Part shown: positions 1-8,497 of the stretch, piece by piece | How positions within the stretch are numbered: position 1 is the stretch's first letter | Layout of the letters: the number at the start of each line of letters is the position of its first letter | DNA from: UBA11612 sp963976395 | Lineage (GTDB): Bacteria; Pseudomonadota; Alphaproteobacteria; Rhodospirillales; Rhodospirillaceae | Assembly: GCA_963976395.1 (NCBI GenBank) | Contig: CAXBLG010000010.1 | Span: 1 to 64,000, forward strand | Reading direction: 5' to 3' | Length of the DNA stretch: 64,000 nucleotides | Notes under the pieces: generated by a model | What the model was told of the DNA's origin: nothing | The model's database searches: none | Seen by the model: the letters and a program-made list of their open reading frames with translations, nothing else | Position numbers and translations under genes: made by a program

Positions 1-38
1 CCTCGGCCACCGGGTCCTGCCCGTTTCGGTAGTGCTTG

Positions 39-1097
39 ATGAAGTACCCGCCCGACGGGATCACGTCGCCGCCCAGGCTCCATTCTGACCGGCCGGTGGG
101 CCGCGGACCTAAACCGCTTTACGAGAATGATAGTCCGCCTACACCCGATGCCGATGAGACCGTAATTATTTCCTCTGAGTCGCCCGTTCCTCAAATGACT
201 GCGCGGGAGTTCATACCCGCTACGGCAATGCCTCCTGTTTCTCAGGAGGCTGTTCCTGCTTTGGGCCAAATTCCTTTAACCGCAGCGGAAAAAAACGTTA
301 TTCGGCGCTTTGAAACGCTGCGGCGCCTTCAGGCTGAGGACTTGATTACGCAGCAGGAGTTTTCCCGCCGCCGGTCCGCGAACATTGGCGCGCTGCTTCC
401 CTATACTCACGATCCGGCTGCAGTGGGGTTGGGGCGCTCTGTTCCCGGAACAGATGCGATTGTCGCCAGGCTAGCGGCTTTAAAACGTGCCTTTGAGATG
501 CGGGCTATCACGGCTCAGCAACATGCGCTCGAACGCACGATGATTCTGAATGCTTTGTTGCCTGAGGTGCCCAGCCAAAGGGATGACCCCAAGCCACCGC
601 CGGAGGACGTTCTTGCCGGGGCGGCCATGGTTGGCCAGCTTGAAGACCTGCGTCAAAGTGGGCTTATTACGGCTTCCGAGTTGAAAGCGGAGCAGGAAGC
701 TATTGAGGCCGTGCTTAGAACAGGCACTTTTCCGACGCGTGGAAATGTGACGGCCAGCGCTCCGAGTGCGGCGCCTAGCCAACCGAGCAAAGCACCAGCG
801 TCTGCCGCCATGCAGAAGGAGGCAGTGAGCAGCCAAATAACCGGTCCTGTTCTTCATATTGCCTCTTTCCGCTCCGAGGCTTCGGCTCTACGTGGATGGG
901 AAGAAGTTTTGGCGGCCAACAGTGATACGTTAGGCGCGTTTCAGCCTATCGTGCGCCGCGTTGATCTTGGTCCTGACCAAGGCATTTTCTACCGTTTAAT
1001 GGCTGGTACTTTTGCGTCTGTTGCGGACGCGGAGGCAACGTGCATCAAATTGAAGCAGAACAATCAGTTTTGCCGTGCGAGCGCCGACGGTAGTTAA
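39..1097 (+). CDS. SPOR-domain protein with three SHOCT-like helical repeats
   Basis: The last ~80 residues (about 270-350) read as a SPOR domain, the fold that binds denuded septal peptidoglycan: an 'HIASF' strand, 'YRLMAGTF', and a closing 'CIKLKQNNQFC'. Before it come three related short helical units near residues 88-123, 142-176 and 198-229, each of the pattern L-x2-L-x6-I/L-I-T-x3-[FHL], which resemble SHOCT-like oligomerisation motifs. A Pro/Ala/Ser-rich linker joins the two parts. I see no signal peptide or membrane span, which is odd for a SPOR protein that should act in the periplasm, so the true N-terminus may differ. An in-frame TAG at 30-32 rules out extension upstream; TTG 36 is an alternative start and there is no clear ribosome binding site. 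The role in division or envelope is inferred from the domain only. Confidence 0.7.
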   Translation: MKYPPDGITSPPRLHSDRPVGRGPKPLYENDSPPTPDADETVIISSESPVPQMTAREFIPATAMPPVSQEAVPALGQIPLTAAEKNVIRRFETLRRLQAEDLITQQEFSRRRSANIGALLPYTHDPAAVGLGRSVPGTDAIVARLAALKRAFEMRAITAQQHALERTMILNALLPEVPSQRDDPKPPPEDVLAGAAMVGQLEDLRQSGLITASELKAEQEAIEAVLRTGTFPTRGNVTASAPSAAPSQPSKAPASAAMQKEAVSSQITGPVLHIASFRSEASALRGWEEVLAANSDTLGAFQPIVRRVDLGPDQGIFYRLMAGTFASVADAEATCIKLKQNNQFCRASADGS

Positions 1098-1107
1098 CCG
1101 CCGGCGC
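1081..1107. terminator. Hairpin over the stop codon of the SPOR gene
   Basis: GCGCCG and CGGT arms pair with ACCG and CGGCGC around an AGTTA loop, with one A-C mismatch. The hairpin spans the TAA stop codon. No T-tract follows, so it may be a Rho-dependent or mRNA-stabilising structure and not a classic intrinsic terminator. Confidence 0.3.
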
Positions 1108-1179
1108 CCGGTATAGGCGTTTCAAGTTCTTTGAGCGCTCTCTTCAGTAATTAATTTTGAACGCGCAAGCCGAAGAGTT

Positions 1180-2028
1180 TTAGTTCACGGGCTTTTGAAA
1201 CAACAATGTAAAGCGGTCGCTTTCGCCAATTGCGGCGTATTTGCTACGGTCCTCGTCGCCAGCGCGAAAGGAAGGAGGCAGGGTCCAAACGCCGCCGGGA
1301 TAGTCTTTCGTGTCTTTTGTGTTGGCGTTCACTTCGGACTTTGCAACGAGCTTAAACCCAGCATCCTCTGCGAGGCCAATGGCATAATCCTCGCGTACAT
1401 AGCCGGACTTTGCCTTCGGGTCCTGCGGTTCATCCGTTGAAGCGCGGTGCTCAACAACGCCAAGATACCCGCCGGGCTTCAGTGTATCGAACATTGTTGC
1501 AAACATTGCTTGCTGTGATCCTCCCGACATCCAGTTATGGATGTTGCGGAAGGTAAGAACGAGGTCCATGGAGTTCGATTTGGCGGACCCCGAAAGTTTT
1601 GCATCAGGGGCCAAGGATACAATTTCGACCTTGCCATAGCTTTCCGGATTTCCGGCTAGCATTTCCTTGAAGGAGTTTAGGGAGTTGCTGTAGTACGCTG
1701 GCCCACCTTCGGCTGGAAAATGAGCAGCAACATAATTGCCATTCTCTGAGAGGAAGGGCGCCAGAATCTCTGTCCACCAGCCACCGGCCGGCCAAATTTC
1801 CATAACAGCCATATCGTCGCTAAGACCAAAAAACTTGAGCACTTCAAACGGGTGCCTATATTGGTCACGAGCCGAATTGCTCTCGTTACGCTGGTTTCCG
1901 GCGATTACGCTCTTCAATTTGGTCTCGTCCGCAGCGCTCATATCTGCAGATGCGTTTGTCATCGGCATGGCCAAAGTGATCAGCGCGGCGCTGATACCTA
2001 ATAGCTTACGTGCCTTATTAATACCCAT
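1180..2028 (-). CDS. Exported class I SAM-dependent methyltransferase-like protein
   Basis: A signal peptide covers the first ~28 residues (hydrophobic 'LLGISAALITLAMPM', then 'ASA'). A Rossmann methyltransferase domain follows: the stretch 'VMEIWPAGGWWTEILAPFL' matches motif I of a family of predicted methyltransferases (COG4798-like), with 'LVLTFRNIHNW' at the motif IV position and 'LKPGGYLGVVEHR' after it. ATG 2028 is chosen because GGAGAGG lies about 7 nt upstream on the minus strand and because it places the signal peptide at the N-terminus; a longer reading frame to 2133 exists but begins with unlikely sequence. The substrate is unknown. Export of a SAM-dependent fold is unusual but recurrent in this family. 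Confidence 0.8.
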   Translation of the reverse strand: MGINKARKLLGISAALITLAMPMTNASADMSAADETKLKSVIAGNQRNESNSARDQYRHPFEVLKFFGLSDDMAVMEIWPAGGWWTEILAPFLSENGNYVAAHFPAEGGPAYYSNSLNSFKEMLAGNPESYGKVEIVSLAPDAKLSGSAKSNSMDLVLTFRNIHNWMSGGSQQAMFATMFDTLKPGGYLGVVEHRASTDEPQDPKAKSGYVREDYAIGLAEDAGFKLVAKSEVNANTKDTKDYPGGVWTLPPSFRAGDEDRSKYAAIGESDRFTLLFQKPVN

Positions 2029-2224
2029 GGATAGTCCTCTCCATTTTGCTGCTGAATTCGTCACAACCATATCGAATATCGTCGATTGGCAGTTCTTATA
2101 CTCTATCCGAGATGAAGGCGTGGTTGAAGACATCCTCTGTTGTTTCTTATTCCACAGTCCGTCTAGATTAGCTGTTACAACATACCAGGTTCTCTGATGA
2201 CCGGACTGGCGCGATACTTGACAT

Positions 2225-3466
2225 ATGTCTGATGTTCTATTTTTCCCGCCTTTGCCCGACCGTAGCCGGCTGTTAGATCAGCTGTTTCGGAGTGTTTGGC
2301 ATTTTCTACCGGCCGTCGACAAACTCGGAGTGCTTATTTATCCCTATGCAGGGGATGATTTCGCGCTGCTAGATTCTAAGCAAATTCTCTCGATGGCAAA
2401 AGCGTATCTGAGTCGCGATTTCGATCCGGCGATTGCCGACTATGCGCAGTTGTATGAGCAAAAAGTCGTCTTTCTCAAGGCGCCCGAGTTGGATATTTCG
2501 CCCCATATCTTGACGCATGGGCAGAATCTTAAGGGCATTATCGTTTGGGATGTTAGCAACGAACACGTTGTCTCGGCCGCAAAAAAAATAGCGGAGCAAA
2601 CGGGAGCCGAACTTATTTGGGCGGACCCTTTTGCGGTTCATCAGGAGACTCTCGTTGTCATTCGATTTGTGTATCAGTTTTTTGCGCAATCGGAGTTGGA
2701 ATGTTTAGCCAATCAGTCCTACAAGAATTTCACGAATTATATTACTAAATGGAAAGGTCTGCCGATCAGTGCATATGGCAATGGCCCGACTCTTCAGACA
2801 ATTATCGATTCTGGTCAGCATCCCGGCGCAAGACTAAGGGCTGTTTGCAATTCGACGATCACCGACCCAGCGGCTCTTGAGCATTTGAAACCTGAGATGT
2901 TGTTTTGCGGAGACCCGGTACAGCATTGTGGACCGTCTTTATATGCGGGGCAGTTCCGACAGCATCTTGCGCAAGCGATGAACGAGCCAGATCGACTGTT
3001 AGTAACTCAGTTGGGTTACGTTCCATATTTTAGACATGTGGTTCCATCAGCAGCGCGTGATCGCGTTATTGGGATTGGAAATGACCGTCGGCCAAAATTT
3101 AACATTGATGTGACGAAGGAATTTATTACCGCTTCAACGGCCAATATTTTTACGATGCTTGTTCTTCCCGTAGTGTTCTCAATTTCGAATGAGGTTGAGG
3201 TATATGGGTGCGACGGAATGTCATTTCAAACCGCCACACGACCTTGGTCTCATGCCCATGAAGAGGATTACATGGGTAAGATGGCGGTAACGCACCGTGT
3301 CCATCCAGGTTTCTGGACCCGAAACTACGAGGAAGAATTCTGGAGTTACTGCAATGACATGGAAGAGATCATCGGCCAAGCCGAGCGCTCAGGCGTGAGC
3401 GTGAAATCAATCACGCCGTCGTATGTACCTGCGCTGGCGAAGCGGCATAGTCTTGCGTCCGGTTGA
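2225..3466 (+). CDS. Putative glycosyltransferase with GNGP(S/T)L motif (GT42/DUF115-like)
   Basis: A 413-residue cytosolic protein without signal peptide. The C-terminal half carries G185-NGPTL190, then a 'VCNSTI' strand, 'FCGDPV' and 'GPSLY', and later 'VEVYGCDG' around 324-331. This order (GNGPSL, a Cys-Asn strand, a G-x-D near the end) is shared by GT42 sialyltransferases and by DUF115/MAF motility-accessory glycosyltransferases, so transfer of a nonulosonate or similar sugar is plausible. Residues 1-180 match nothing I recognise. It lies beside a cytidylyltransferase and a GT-B-type transferase across pepN, which supports a surface-glycan role. The family assignment rests on motifs only and is tentative. 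Confidence 0.5.
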   Translation: MSDVLFFPPLPDRSRLLDQLFRSVWHFLPAVDKLGVLIYPYAGDDFALLDSKQILSMAKAYLSRDFDPAIADYAQLYEQKVVFLKAPELDISPHILTHGQNLKGIIVWDVSNEHVVSAAKKIAEQTGAELIWADPFAVHQETLVVIRFVYQFFAQSELECLANQSYKNFTNYITKWKGLPISAYGNGPTLQTIIDSGQHPGARLRAVCNSTITDPAALEHLKPEMLFCGDPVQHCGPSLYAGQFRQHLAQAMNEPDRLLVTQLGYVPYFRHVVPSAARDRVIGIGNDRRPKFNIDVTKEFITASTANIFTMLVLPVVFSISNEVEVYGCDGMSFQTATRPWSHAHEEDYMGKMAVTHRVHPGFWTRNYEEEFWSYCNDMEEIIGQAERSGVSVKSITPSYVPALAKRHSLASG

Positions 3467-3478
3467 AAAGCCCAATTC

Positions 3479-6145
3479 TCAACCATCCAAACTTTTCCGA
3501 ACCATTTCGTAGACATCCCCCGACAGCTTAGGTGCAGCTACAATGCGCTCAAGCTGCGATTTGATTTGGGTTTGGCGGGCCGGTGCAAATCGTTTCCAGC
3601 GTCCAAATGGAGCCACCAATCTCGCAGCCATCAAAGGATTGAAGGTATCAATTTCAAGAACCTGATCGGCTAAGAAGCTGTAGCCGGAGCCATCTACGGC
3701 GTGAAAATTGACAGGGTTCAAATTCGTGAAAGCGCCAATAACGGCACGAGCTTTATTGGGATTTTTGAGATCAAACGCCGGATGAACGAGCAGACGTTTT
3801 ACTGTTTCTAAGGCTCCGGGTAGGGGGGCGCTAGCTTGAACAGAGAACCATTTGTTTATGACAAGGTGCTCGTTTTCGAATCGGTCGTATAGATCTTGCA
3901 GCGCCTGTGATCGCTGAGGTGTATCGCTTGAATTTAAAATATTCAGAGCATCCATTCTCTCGGTCATATTATCCGCGTCGTCGAACAGAGTTTTAACGAG
4001 CTCTGCAATCTCGTCCTTTTCCTGGGCGGCCATATATCCCAATGCCACGCGCTTGAGCATACGAAGTCCCATGCCGGCGGCGTCTGGAACATAGGGCGCG
4101 TTATCCCTTAACCCGTCGTAAAGTCCTTGAAATAGATCGCTGTGTTGATTCGCGATGACTTTTCGCGTGAATTTGCGTGCGTGATGAAGATTTAAAGGGT
4201 CTTCCTGGTCCATGCGTGTGGATATGTAGTCTTCGGTGGGTAGCCCTAATAGCGATGCTTTAAAGGCGTTGTCGAGGCTGTCGTCGTTGATGACTGCTCC
4301 AACAGTATTCAAGAATGTTGACTCAATACCAAGAGTCTCCCCTGCGGATATTTGTCCCACCACCCCTAATATGATGTTGGTTGAATATTCCTGACTTACC
4401 GCCCAACGATTAAATGGATCGGAGTCATGAGCCACGATAAAAGCTTGATCAGCGGGTGTTTGATTTGAGGTCAACGTTACCGGAGCTGAGAAGTTTCTAT
4501 TGATAGAAAGACGGGGCATTTTGGAGCTTATATTTTCAAAGACAAACTCATGCTTTGGATTCTTTAAATCAAGAACTGCTGTTTGAACCGGATTTCCTGA
4601 TTTTGAACTTTTTAATTGCAGTGGGATGTCATTTCCCATTTCATCTAATAGGCCGACGGCCAGGGGAATATGAAACGGTTCTTTGGTCGGCTGTTCGGGC
4701 GTCGGTGCGCAACTTTGCTGTACGGTAAGCGTGTAGGTCTTGGCCGTTGCATCGATAGCGCCTTCTATATTGATGTGTGGCGTCCCCGCTTGGCTGTACC
4801 ATAGTTTGAATTGAGAAAGGTCAATTGCCGAAACCTCTTCCATTGCTGAAACAAAATCATCACATGTGGCGGCTTGGCCGTCGTGCCGAGAAAAATATAA
4901 ATCCATGCCTTTGCGGAAATTGTCTTTGCCGATTACCGTCTGCATCATGCGGATAACCTCGGCGCCTTTTTGGTAAACCGTTGCTGTATAGAAGTTGTTG
5001 ATTTCTATGTAGCGATCCGGCCGAATGGGATGCGCAAGCGGTCCGGCATCTTCTCTGAATTGTGATACGCGTAATACATCTACGTCGTCTATGCGTTTAT
5101 TGGCACGGTTTCGTACATCACTGGTAAACTCTTGATCCCGAAAGACAGTTAGGCCTTCTTTTAGGCTTAACTGAAACCAATCGCGACATGTCACGCGATT
5201 ACCGCTCCAGTTATGAAAATACTCATGAGCAATGATTGACTCTATGAGGTAGTAATCCATATCAGTCGCGGTTTCAGGGTCGGCGAGTATAAACCGATCA
5301 TTGAAGATGTTCAGACCCTTATTCTCCATCGCGCCCATGTTGAAGTCACTTACTGCGACGATGTTAAATACATCGAGATCGTATTCCCGACCGTATGCAG
5401 TCTCATCCCACCTCATAGCTCGCTTAAGGGCTTCCATGGCATATTGAGCTCGGGTTTCGTTTCCTTTTTCTACGTAGATGCAAAGTCGGATTTCTTTGCC
5501 CGACATGGTTCTGAACGTGTCTGCTACATGCGCTAAATCTCCAGCGACGAGGGCAAATAGATAGGATGGCTTTGGAAAAGGGTCGTGCCAAGTTGCAAAA
5601 TGTAGGCCGCCTTCTAGATCACCATGTTCGCCAGGATTGCCATTCGAAAGTAGGACGGGGCACTCAATTTTGGGAGCGACAATCGTCGTGCGGTACGTCG
5701 CCATAACATCTGGGCGGTCGACAAAAAATGTGATGCGGCGGAATCCTTCCGGCTCGCATTGCGTGCAGTAGACCGTGCTTGAGCGATATAGCCCTTCGAG
5801 AGCCTTGTTGCTCTCGGGGGAGATTTCCACTTCTGTATCCAAAGTGAAGGAGGCGGGCGGCGCAGAAATGATCAGTAATTTGTCCGACAAACTATAGTCA
5901 TCTGCGGTCAGCTGCCGTCCGTTAAGGGCCACGCTGTTCAGCTTAAGGTTTTCGCCGGTCAGTTCGAGCGGTGCTGCAGCCGGAATTCCTTCTGCCCGCT
6001 TGATTTTTAACTGGGCGCGTACAGTCGTTTGCGTCGGGTTTAGGGTGAACGTTAAATCAACAGCTTCGATGCGGTAAGGCGGCGGGGTATAGTCCGCTAA
6101 ATAGGTCACTTTAGGCTTGTCTGCCGAGGGATTTTGCATGTTCAT
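3479..6145 (-). CDS. pepN: Aminopeptidase N (M1 zinc metalloprotease)
   Basis: An 888-residue cytosolic protein with the exopeptidase motif GAMEN at 271-275 and the zinc site HEYFH at 307-311 plus Glu330. Length and layout fit the bacterial PepN branch: N-terminal beta-saddle, thermolysin-like domain, then DUF3458-type Ig-like and helical C-terminal domains. It removes N-terminal residues from peptides during turnover. The gene is transcribed convergently with the GNGPTL gene, whose stop lies 12 bases away, and sits as an insert in a glycan locus on the opposite strand, so it is probably a separate unit. ATG 6145 and ATG 6139 are both possible starts. Confidence 0.97.
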   Translation of the reverse strand: MNMQNPSADKPKVTYLADYTPPPYRIEAVDLTFTLNPTQTTVRAQLKIKRAEGIPAAAPLELTGENLKLNSVALNGRQLTADDYSLSDKLLIISAPPASFTLDTEVEISPESNKALEGLYRSSTVYCTQCEPEGFRRITFFVDRPDVMATYRTTIVAPKIECPVLLSNGNPGEHGDLEGGLHFATWHDPFPKPSYLFALVAGDLAHVADTFRTMSGKEIRLCIYVEKGNETRAQYAMEALKRAMRWDETAYGREYDLDVFNIVAVSDFNMGAMENKGLNIFNDRFILADPETATDMDYYLIESIIAHEYFHNWSGNRVTCRDWFQLSLKEGLTVFRDQEFTSDVRNRANKRIDDVDVLRVSQFREDAGPLAHPIRPDRYIEINNFYTATVYQKGAEVIRMMQTVIGKDNFRKGMDLYFSRHDGQAATCDDFVSAMEEVSAIDLSQFKLWYSQAGTPHINIEGAIDATAKTYTLTVQQSCAPTPEQPTKEPFHIPLAVGLLDEMGNDIPLQLKSSKSGNPVQTAVLDLKNPKHEFVFENISSKMPRLSINRNFSAPVTLTSNQTPADQAFIVAHDSDPFNRWAVSQEYSTNIILGVVGQISAGETLGIESTFLNTVGAVINDDSLDNAFKASLLGLPTEDYISTRMDQEDPLNLHHARKFTRKVIANQHSDLFQGLYDGLRDNAPYVPDAAGMGLRMLKRVALGYMAAQEKDEIAELVKTLFDDADNMTERMDALNILNSSDTPQRSQALQDLYDRFENEHLVINKWFSVQASAPLPGALETVKRLLVHPAFDLKNPNKARAVIGAFTNLNPVNFHAVDGSGYSFLADQVLEIDTFNPLMAARLVAPFGRWKRFAPARQTQIKSQLERIVAAPKLSGDVYEMVRKSLDG

Positions 6146-6320
6146 AATGGTTAATGAGCCCCTGATTAAGGTTCAGCCTAGTGCGAGGCCGAATGCCGCT
6201 AGCGCCTGACTATTTTGGCTACGGTGAGACTTCTTGCCAGAACATTTTATTAACCGCCGGTCAATAGGTTAAGGTGTTCAGGGGTAAGCCCAGCTACCTA
6301 AGCATGAGGAGATAGATGCA

Positions 6321-7619
6321 ATGCGCGTTGTAGCATTTGTGCCGGCTAAAGGCGAAAGCAGCCGCATTCGCAATAAAAATACGGCTATTCTCGACGGCGA
6401 CCACTTGTTTAAACGCAAGCTGTTACAGCTACTGGAATGCCCAGAAATTGATTCTGTATACTTGGATACAGAATCCGACCGGCTCGTTGAATTGGTGTCG
6501 GACCTTCCGGTTAAGATATTGAAGCGCGATCCACAACTTGCATCGAATAAAACAGATGGCCACGAACTGTTTGCAAATGAATGTGCACGCGTAAACGCTG
6601 ATATCTACATTCAATGCCTTTGCACAAGTCCATTTATAACGGGAGAGACAGTTGGTCGCGCTATTCGAGCGCTTAAGGCGAGTTCAAAATCTGACTCACT
6701 GGTCGCTGTTCAAAAGCGGAAACAATACACCTGGGATCAGGGACGCCCAGTTTACGGCGAAGGCCGGATACCGAATTCGATTGATTTGCCGGATACCATA
6801 ATTGAGGCGATGGGTCTCTATATGGTGAAAAAAAGCAAAGGTAAGCCCAAGCCAAACCGGCGATTCGGCGACAAGGTCCTCTATTTCGAGCTCACCGATG
6901 AGGAAGCAATAGATGTGAACTGGCCGGATGACTTGGCATTGGCGGAGAGGATTTGTGCTGGATACCGCGCTGTTCACAATGCTCAGCTTGACGCCATCCG
7001 TCCACATCTCTGTTCGTCGCTACTTGCTGATCTTTGCAAAGAAAAAGGTATAAAAACCCTTTTTCCGCCGGGATTTAGGAGGGTAAGCGGTCGATCTGTC
7101 TTGGGTGTCGCGAAAACCTTAGAGTTGAGAAAGCTTCGCAAGGGTGATGACTGGAATGGCATATACACGGCACTAGGGTCTTACAATTTTATTCGCCCCG
7201 GCGATGTCATAGTCGTGCAAAACGAGGTGAAAAATACGGCGTACTTTGGAGATCTCAACGCGAACATTGCTATCCGGTCTGGCGCAATTGGAGCTGTAGT
7301 TGATAGCTATACGAGGGACTCAGCAGAGCTAAATAGTTTGGAGTTTTCTGTATTTGCTCGCGGAATATACTGTGATGATATCAAGTATGAAGGCACCGTT
7401 CATGCGATGAACCGCCCGGTTAAAATCGGCGGCGTCACAGTTAACAATGGCGATTATATCTACGCTGATGACGACGGTGTCCTTGCAATTCCCAAAGAAC
7501 AATGGCCGGCTCTTAGAGATGAGGCTATGGCGACCTTGAAAAAAGAATTTGATGTGCGGTATGCCATCATAATGGGGGAAGATGTTGGCAAGGTGATTGG
7601 AAAACATGGGGCATTTTAA
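6321..7619 (+). CDS. Fusion: CMP-ulosonate-type cytidylyltransferase + RraA-like aldolase
   Basis: Residues 1-215 are a CMP-sugar synthetase domain of the NeuA/KdsB-like fold: the nucleotide loop 'VPAKGESSRIRNKN' near the start, 'YIQCLCTSPF' at ~97, and a closing 'DVNWPDDLALAERI'. Residues ~220-432 are an RraA-like (HMG/CHA pyruvate aldolase or regulator of RNase E) domain: 'RPGDVIVV', then G-D-x20-R-D ending at 'SYTRDSA', 'VFARGIYCDD', and 'ADDDGVLAIPKEQW'. GD-x20-RD is the metal and pyruvate signature of the aldolase branch, with Asp for the usual Glu. GAGGAG lies about 10 nt upstream of ATG 6321. It leads a three-gene operon. A coherent inference is that the aldolase half makes a 2-keto-3-deoxy acid and the other half activates it with CTP; this is not shown. 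Confidence 0.8.
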   Translation: MRVVAFVPAKGESSRIRNKNTAILDGDHLFKRKLLQLLECPEIDSVYLDTESDRLVELVSDLPVKILKRDPQLASNKTDGHELFANECARVNADIYIQCLCTSPFITGETVGRAIRALKASSKSDSLVAVQKRKQYTWDQGRPVYGEGRIPNSIDLPDTIIEAMGLYMVKKSKGKPKPNRRFGDKVLYFELTDEEAIDVNWPDDLALAERICAGYRAVHNAQLDAIRPHLCSSLLADLCKEKGIKTLFPPGFRRVSGRSVLGVAKTLELRKLRKGDDWNGIYTALGSYNFIRPGDVIVVQNEVKNTAYFGDLNANIAIRSGAIGAVVDSYTRDSAELNSLEFSVFARGIYCDDIKYEGTVHAMNRPVKIGGVTVNNGDYIYADDDGVLAIPKEQWPALRDEAMATLKKEFDVRYAIIMGEDVGKVIGKHGAF

Positions 7620-7648
7620 AACATTTGGCGTTTATAGTTGTGACTGAG

Positions 7649-8497
7649 ATGGCTTACGGTGGCGCGGGTGGACAGGAAGTATTTTCCGTCATTTTGCTGG
7701 CAGGGGATCGGGCCTCTGATTCTCTAGCGCAGATGGCTCCCTGCAATCGGAAAGCGCTGTTAAGTATCAACGGCCAGCCTATGATCTTGCATGTTCTCAA
7801 CACACTGATCTCCACGCAAAGTGTGGGCTCGATTGCCGTTGTCGTAAATCGTGTGCGAGAAATTTCCGAACACTCATCTATTCGTGATTGGGTTTCAGAA
7901 TGCGATCCTAGTGGCCGGGTGTGTTTCCTGGAAGGAGCGGGAAGTCCCGCATCTAGTGTTGTCGCGGCATTGGAGTCCTTGTCTCCTGAAGGCTCTGTCC
8001 TTGTGACAACGGCGGACAGTCCGCTTCTAACTCCATCGACTTTAGAAAAATTTTGTCGAGCGTCGCTGGCGTTGACCGACGCAGATGTCGCAGTCGGGCT
8101 GGCTACAGAGCAAGATATTCGCAAGGCATTTCCAGATGCGCGCCGAACCTTTATTCAGTTAAAAGGCGGAGGCTATAGTGGCTGTAATCTGTTTGCGCTT
8201 ATGTCTGGAAGAGCTTCCAGGGCAGCTGAAATATGGCAGGATGTGGAGGGGCGCCGTAAACGCCCATGGCAGTTAATATCCTACTTTGGCTATACTACGT
8301 TATTCAAAGCGTTACTTGGTCGGCTTGATCTGCAAGCCGCCTTTAAAGCGGTATCGCGTTCAATGAGCCTGAATGTAAATGCTGTTGTATTGGACGACCC
8401 CTTGGCGGCGATGGATGTGGACCGGCCTGAACATATTTTAATTGCTGATGCTGTTCTTAGTCAGGGGAGCGGCGCGACGGCGCTGATAGGTCCGTGA
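7649..8497 (+). CDS. MobA-like nucleotidyltransferase
   Basis: The N-terminus has the NTP-transferase pattern 'VILLAGDR...', a conserved Lys in 'CNRKALLSINGQPMI', and the metal-binding Asp in 'VLVTTADSPLL', followed by 'CNLFAL'. This places it in the MobA/IspD-like nucleotidyltransferase superfamily, probably making an NDP- or CMP-activated sugar or polyol. ATG 7649 is preferred as it directly precedes the conserved strand; an in-frame TTG at 7625 would add eight residues and neither start has a convincing Shine-Dalgarno. It follows the cytidylyltransferase-RraA fusion by about 30 nt and overlaps the next gene through GTGA, so the three are co-translated. The exact substrate is unknown. Confidence 0.72.
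   Translation: MAYGGAGGQEVFSVILLAGDRASDSLAQMAPCNRKALLSINGQPMILHVLNTLISTQSVGSIAVVVNRVREISEHSSIRDWVSECDPSGRVCFLEGAGSPASSVVAALESLSPEGSVLVTTADSPLLTPSTLEKFCRASLALTDADVAVGLATEQDIRKAFPDARRTFIQLKGGGYSGCNLFALMSGRASRAAEIWQDVEGRRKRPWQLISYFGYTTLFKALLGRLDLQAAFKAVSRSMSLNVNAVVLDDPLAAMDVDRPEHILIADAVLSQGSGATALIGP

Noticed and set aside
6250..6264. CtrA box ahead of the cytidylyltransferase-RraA operon
   Set aside because: TTAA-N7-TCAA has a mismatch in a conserved position, so it is too weak to claim.
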